From Bacillota bacterium (GTDB lineage: Bacteria; Bacillota; Clostridia; DSM-8532), in assembly GCA_023415825.1 (NCBI GenBank), contig JAEZJF010000013.1, positions 1 to 64,000 of the forward strand: DNA of 64,000 nucleotides. The letters are read 5' to 3'. Made by a program: the position numbers and the translations under genes. The notes below the pieces were generated by a model. It had not been told where the DNA came from and searched no databases. It was given only the letters and a program-made list of their open reading frames with translations. The first letter of the stretch is position 1. Each line of letters starts with the position of its first letter. Positions 60,653 through 64,000 of this stretch are shown here, in pieces.

Positions 60653-63600
60653 ATGAACAAAGGGTACAAAAAAGCGATTTCTCTCTATTTGGTATTCGCG
60701 CTCATACTCTCCCTGGTCGTCGGCGCTGTGCCGCTGCCGGCTTACGCGGAGGATGCGCCCACCGGCATGGTGGAGATCAAGAGCGACGCCATGTCCGTGT
60801 ATATGGATCCCGCTTTCCCGAGTGTGGCGGAGTATCATTACAAAGGAGAGGTTTTCTACGGCCGAGGCCAATCCGAAACCTCAAACCGCACGATCGCAGT
60901 CGGCGTGGTAACCAACTACAACCACAACTCCACCATGGCCGCCGACGGCGTTGCGGCGCCCACCAATATGGGCTTGTCGTACAACAACGCGCCCACCATG
61001 ACCAACTACACGGCTGTGGTGACCGAAACGCACACGGCGAACACGATCACCTACACGCTTAGCTTCGGGGCTCCAAGCAGCGGCAGCGGGCAGAATCTGA
61101 CCGGCGTCGTAATCAAGGTACAATACAAGGTCACGGGCAACGTACTGGAGATGAAGGTAACCGAGGTCAAAGACCTCAACGCCTACGTCCGTTACCTGGA
61201 GTTCCCCGACAACGCTCTGATATCGGTGCGCGGTGCGCAGGACGAGGTGGCGTACAACTACAATTTCGCCAATCTGGACATCTTTAATAATGTGCAGAAC
61301 CTGCAGCTTAGGAACAGCTCCGGCAACACCGCAACGGGTACCACCACAAACAAGCTGAAGGTCGGCAATGTGTTCCTGAACACCAGCAAGCTGGCCGCGG
61401 CCGTGGAATCCGGCATCACCGCCCAGTACAGCTACATAGAAACCAAGGGAAGCGGGGTCAGTAAGGAAGTCACGGTGCGCCCCGTCGATTTTATGGTGCG
61501 CGGCCCCGACAAGACCTTTAACGAATTGCCGTGGGTGAAGGTTATTATTACCGACGACATCAACAGTGACAGTAAAATCAACTGGCAGGACGCTGCTGTG
61601 GCCTATCGCGAGATCATGGATCCGCTGACCGGCGAAAACCTGGCCCGGCAGACCATTGCGGCGGACATTATCCTGAACTACTTCGGCAAACAGGCGTGGA
61701 CCTGGGAAAACAGCCTGGACTACATCAAGCGCAAAGCCCTGGCCACCGACAACTTCCCCCAGATCATTCTCACCAAGGGCTCCCATAGGCAGTACGGCGA
61801 TGGAATGCCCCACTACGGCGACGCGAATGTGCTGCTGGGTGGCAACGATGCGCTGAACTGGTTGACGGATGAGGCCGCCAAGTACAACGCCTTTGTCGGC
61901 ACGCACATCAACTCCACCGAAATCTATAAAGAATCCATCTTTTACGAGGAAACGCCGATCCGCGTGTCCGGCGCCTGGGCGTATGTGGACCGCGCTGGCT
62001 CAAAGATCGCGCAGGACCGCTGCTGGCGGATAGACGAAAACTACTCAAGCCCGCTAGTAAAGCCGGATTCGTTCAGCAACCTGATGGAATACCGTTACGA
62101 TATCCACAAGAAGACGTTCCCCGACATGAAGTTTCATTATCTGGACGTTTCTTCAGGCAACGAGAGCGGATATGAAGCGCGCTGGACTGGCATCAAAGTC
62201 ATGGATACATACCGGAAGAACAACTGGACCTATTTCTGCGAGATGTGGCTGAACTGGATCAACTACGACCCCAACAACAACCCGACGCAAAACGCCGTCA
62301 ATCCCAAATATACGAGCTGGCACCATACTTACTATTTGAACGGGGACGGCAGCTCCAGTACCCAGCGGCTAGGCAATTCAGACATCCGCCGGTTTATCGT
62401 CAACGACTCCACCGCTTACGTGGCAGGCACCCAAGATTACCGGAACGTACTGGGCCCGGGTTATTACAAGGGCTACGGCTATCTAGGCTGGCACGAGTTC
62501 TCCATCAGCGACAACATCACCGTTCACGACTCGGCTACTGAATTCTGGGAGCATATCCTCGCGGACACCTATCTCAAAAACTTCCCCCTTCTGAGCGTAG
62601 ACAAGGTTTCCAGCGCCAACATCACCGCCAGGTTTGAGGACGGCGTCGTATCGTATTACGATGGCAGCAAGCGCACGATCTCCAAGGACGGTGTGGTGTA
62701 CGGCGAAATTAACAACACCGGCTTTAACGGCACCCACTACGCCAGTAACAGCAACAACCACTTCAACACCTTCCGCGCGGAGCTGTTTATGCCGTGGGAT
62801 CCTCAGAACGAGGAGAAGATCTACGCTTATAGTTCCAGCGGCGAGCAAAGGACCTGGGAACTGCCCAAGAGCTGGCAGCAAGAGGGCGTGGTCTCGGTCA
62901 AGCTGTATGAGCTGGATCAGATCAAGGGCCGCATCAACGAAGTGACCGTCCCTGTGTCGAACGGCAAAGTGACGCTCAAATTGGACGCCAATAAGGGCTA
63001 TGTGTGCTACAAGGGTGAGCAAGCCCCGGTCATTACCGTATGGGGTGATAACCCGCCCAATTACGAAGGCCCCAACATGAAGGGCGTCTCGCAGCCCAAG
63101 GGCGTCATCCTGGATGGCAATTTCAACAGTGGCGGCCTGGATTATTGGACCGTCCAAACCGGCAAAGAGGCAGATGTCAGTGTACGCAATGACAGGGAGC
63201 ACTATGTGGCTTCGTATCCCCTTGGTGCCAGCACGCCTCAATATTATGACAACTACTACCTGCGGGTCAACAACGAGGCCAATGTGAGCCAAACCATCAC
63301 AAACCTACAGCCGGGCAAGGAATACATGGTGAGCGCCAGGGTTTGGAACGAGGGCTATCCCATCCAGACCACCCGACCTACCATTCGCCGCAAGGCATAC
63401 GCGTCGGTGGACGCGGGCGCGAACACCGTCAACTCCTCCCACCAGGGCTACAATGTCATTACCAGCGAGCATTACACCTACCACGCTATGAACCGCTGGA
63501 GCATCATCAAGGTCTATTTCAAGGCGGAATCCGACACTGCGACACTGACGCTCGGCACTCTGGCCGGTACAGGTGCCGTACTGTTCGATGACATCCGCCT

Positions 63601-64000
63601 GTATCAGGAGGACAACCCCTACGGGGCGGACGGTCATTATTACAAGGATACCTTTGAGACTACAAGCCAGTTGGGAGGCTTCATTCATGAAAACGAAACC
63701 ATGGCGCGACTTGCCTGGGCCAACCCCAGCAAGCTCAGCCCGGGCACGATGGTCTACCCCGAGGTGCACATCAATGGCGAAACCACGCTGATGATGGGCG
63801 GATCGGCCAACACCAAAATCAAATCGCAGCCCGGAATGATCAAGCTGGAGCCCAACACCGGCTATAACTTGTCCTTCAAGTACAAGTCCTTCTACGGGCC
63901 GGCTGAGGGCATCCACTATACCGTTGTGTCCCCCAGTACCGGAAACATTTTAGTGAACCAGTATCTTGCGGCAGAATCGGGCGCGGTTTTGACCGAGAAG
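60653..64000 (+). CDS. Secreted GH101 endo-alpha-N-acetylgalactosaminidase (open at window end)
   Basis: At least 1116 residues, cut by the window edge. A signal peptide (segment LYLVFALILSLVVGAV, cleavage after AYA near residue 32) is followed by a mutarotase-like beta domain. A calcium-loop motif DDINSDSKINWQDAAVAYRE lies near 301-320, then the catalytic barrel. Asp498 in YLDVSSGN and Glu530 in FCEMW are 32 residues apart, the same spacing as nucleophile Asp764 and acid/base Glu796 of pneumococcal GH101 (from memory). A galactose-binding-like domain starts near 815 (LDGNFNSGGLDYW). The family releases Gal-beta-1,3-GalNAc from mucin O-glycans. Its GC is clearly higher than upstream genes, a sign of separate origin. 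The ribosome site is GAAAGGTG. Confidence 0.85.
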   Translation, partial: MNKGYKKAISLYLVFALILSLVVGAVPLPAYAEDAPTGMVEIKSDAMSVYMDPAFPSVAEYHYKGEVFYGRGQSETSNRTIAVGVVTNYNHNSTMAADGVAAPTNMGLSYNNAPTMTNYTAVVTETHTANTITYTLSFGAPSSGSGQNLTGVVIKVQYKVTGNVLEMKVTEVKDLNAYVRYLEFPDNALISVRGAQDEVAYNYNFANLDIFNNVQNLQLRNSSGNTATGTTTNKLKVGNVFLNTSKLAAAVESGITAQYSYIETKGSGVSKEVTVRPVDFMVRGPDKTFNELPWVKVIITDDINSDSKINWQDAAVAYREIMDPLTGENLARQTIAADIILNYFGKQAWTWENSLDYIKRKALATDNFPQIILTKGSHRQYGDGMPHYGDANVLLGGNDALNWLTDEAAKYNAFVGTHINSTEIYKESIFYEETPIRVSGAWAYVDRAGSKIAQDRCWRIDENYSSPLVKPDSFSNLMEYRYDIHKKTFPDMKFHYLDVSSGNESGYEARWTGIKVMDTYRKNNWTYFCEMWLNWINYDPNNNPTQNAVNPKYTSWHHTYYLNGDGSSSTQRLGNSDIRRFIVNDSTAYVAGTQDYRNVLGPGYYKGYGYLGWHEFSISDNITVHDSATEFWEHILADTYLKNFPLLSVDKVSSANITARFEDGVVSYYDGSKRTISKDGVVYGEINNTGFNGTHYASNSNNHFNTFRAELFMPWDPQNEEKIYAYSSSGEQRTWELPKSWQQEGVVSVKLYELDQIKGRINEVTVPVSNGKVTLKLDANKGYVCYKGEQAPVITVWGDNPPNYEGPNMKGVSQPKGVILDGNFNSGGLDYWTVQTGKEADVSVRNDREHYVASYPLGASTPQYYDNYYLRVNNEANVSQTITNLQPGKEYMVSARVWNEGYPIQTTRPTIRRKAYASVDAGANTVNSSHQGYNVITSEHYTYHAMNRWSIIKVYFKAESDTATLTLGTLAGTGAVLFDDIRLYQEDNPYGADGHYYKDTFETTSQLGGFIHENETMARLAWANPSKLSPGTMVYPEVHINGETTLMMGGSANTKIKSQPGMIKLEPNTGYNLSFKYKSFYGPAEGIHYTVVSPSTGNILVNQYLAAESGAVLTEK

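Noticed and set aside
60881..61906. Long open frame (341 codons) antisense to the GH101 gene, with others at 62483-63292 and 63305-63916
   Set aside because: They are by-products of the high GC and codon bias of the GH101 gene; low-complexity Val/Gly/His-rich sequence, no ribosome sites.

Overview
The window looks like a chromosomal stretch from a member of the Clostridia (Bacillota). It has moderate GC, strong AGGAGG-type ribosome binding sites with some GTG and TTG starts, lipobox-bearing solute-binding proteins, YesM/YesN-type two-component systems and many T-rich intrinsic terminators. Almost every gene serves carbohydrate uptake and catabolism, with amino sugars as a recurring theme. Family calls come from motifs read by eye. 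No similarity search was run.

Layout. (1) 1-9077, rightward: a DapA-type aldolase cut by the window edge, an SDR dehydrogenase, two small related unknown proteins, an FGGY sugar kinase, two divergent NagB-like proteins enclosing a creatininase-family amidohydrolase, a NagA-like deacetylase, a YhcH-type protein and a Gfo/Idh oxidoreductase. This reads as a complete but unfamiliar route for an N-acyl or amide-bearing sugar. (2) 9145-11711, leftward: SDR, aldo/keto reductase and HpcH/HpaI aldolase. Facing away from it at 12016-16226 are a Gfo/Idh-like protein, two SDRs, a DapA-type lyase and an SGNH hydrolase. The two sets share a divergent control region with direct repeats. (3) 16932-22658: an N-acetylmannosamine/sialic-acid module (NagA, two ROK kinases, an RpiR regulator, a NanA-like lyase and NanE), followed by an SGNH esterase and a chemoreceptor. 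(4) 25872-31076, leftward: a 2-oxoacid dehydrogenase complex with E1 alpha and beta fused, a lipoamide dehydrogenase and a lipoyl E2. (5) 31459-36220: YjbQ, an archaeal-type triose-phosphate isomerase, an IS remnant flanked by a duplicated divergent promoter, ribulose-phosphate epimerase, a SIS isomerase and an MFS transporter.

(6) 36446-44593: a Gfo/Idh dehydrogenase and a ribose-type ABC importer whose genes are interleaved with a YesM/YesN-type sensor and regulator. (7) 45369-50641: an OmpR-type two-component system with an antimicrobial-peptide-type ABC transporter, then tRNA-Arg(CCT). (8) 50991-60461: a second YesM/YesN-type pair, a CUT1-type ABC importer, a GH65 disaccharide phosphorylase and a HAD hydrolase. 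(9) 60653 to the window end: a large secreted GH101 endo-alpha-N-acetylgalactosaminidase, open at the edge and visibly richer in GC than its neighbours.

How they may work together (inference): the secreted GH101 enzyme frees O-glycan sugars. ABC and MFS systems import sugars under local sensor control. SGNH esterases, NagA/NagB-like enzymes, kinases, oxidoreductases and aldolases trim them to pyruvate and triose or pentose phosphates. The oxoacid dehydrogenase complex could then oxidise the 2-oxoacids. The least familiar part is region 1, above all the NagB-like/creatininase/NagB-like/NagA-like block.
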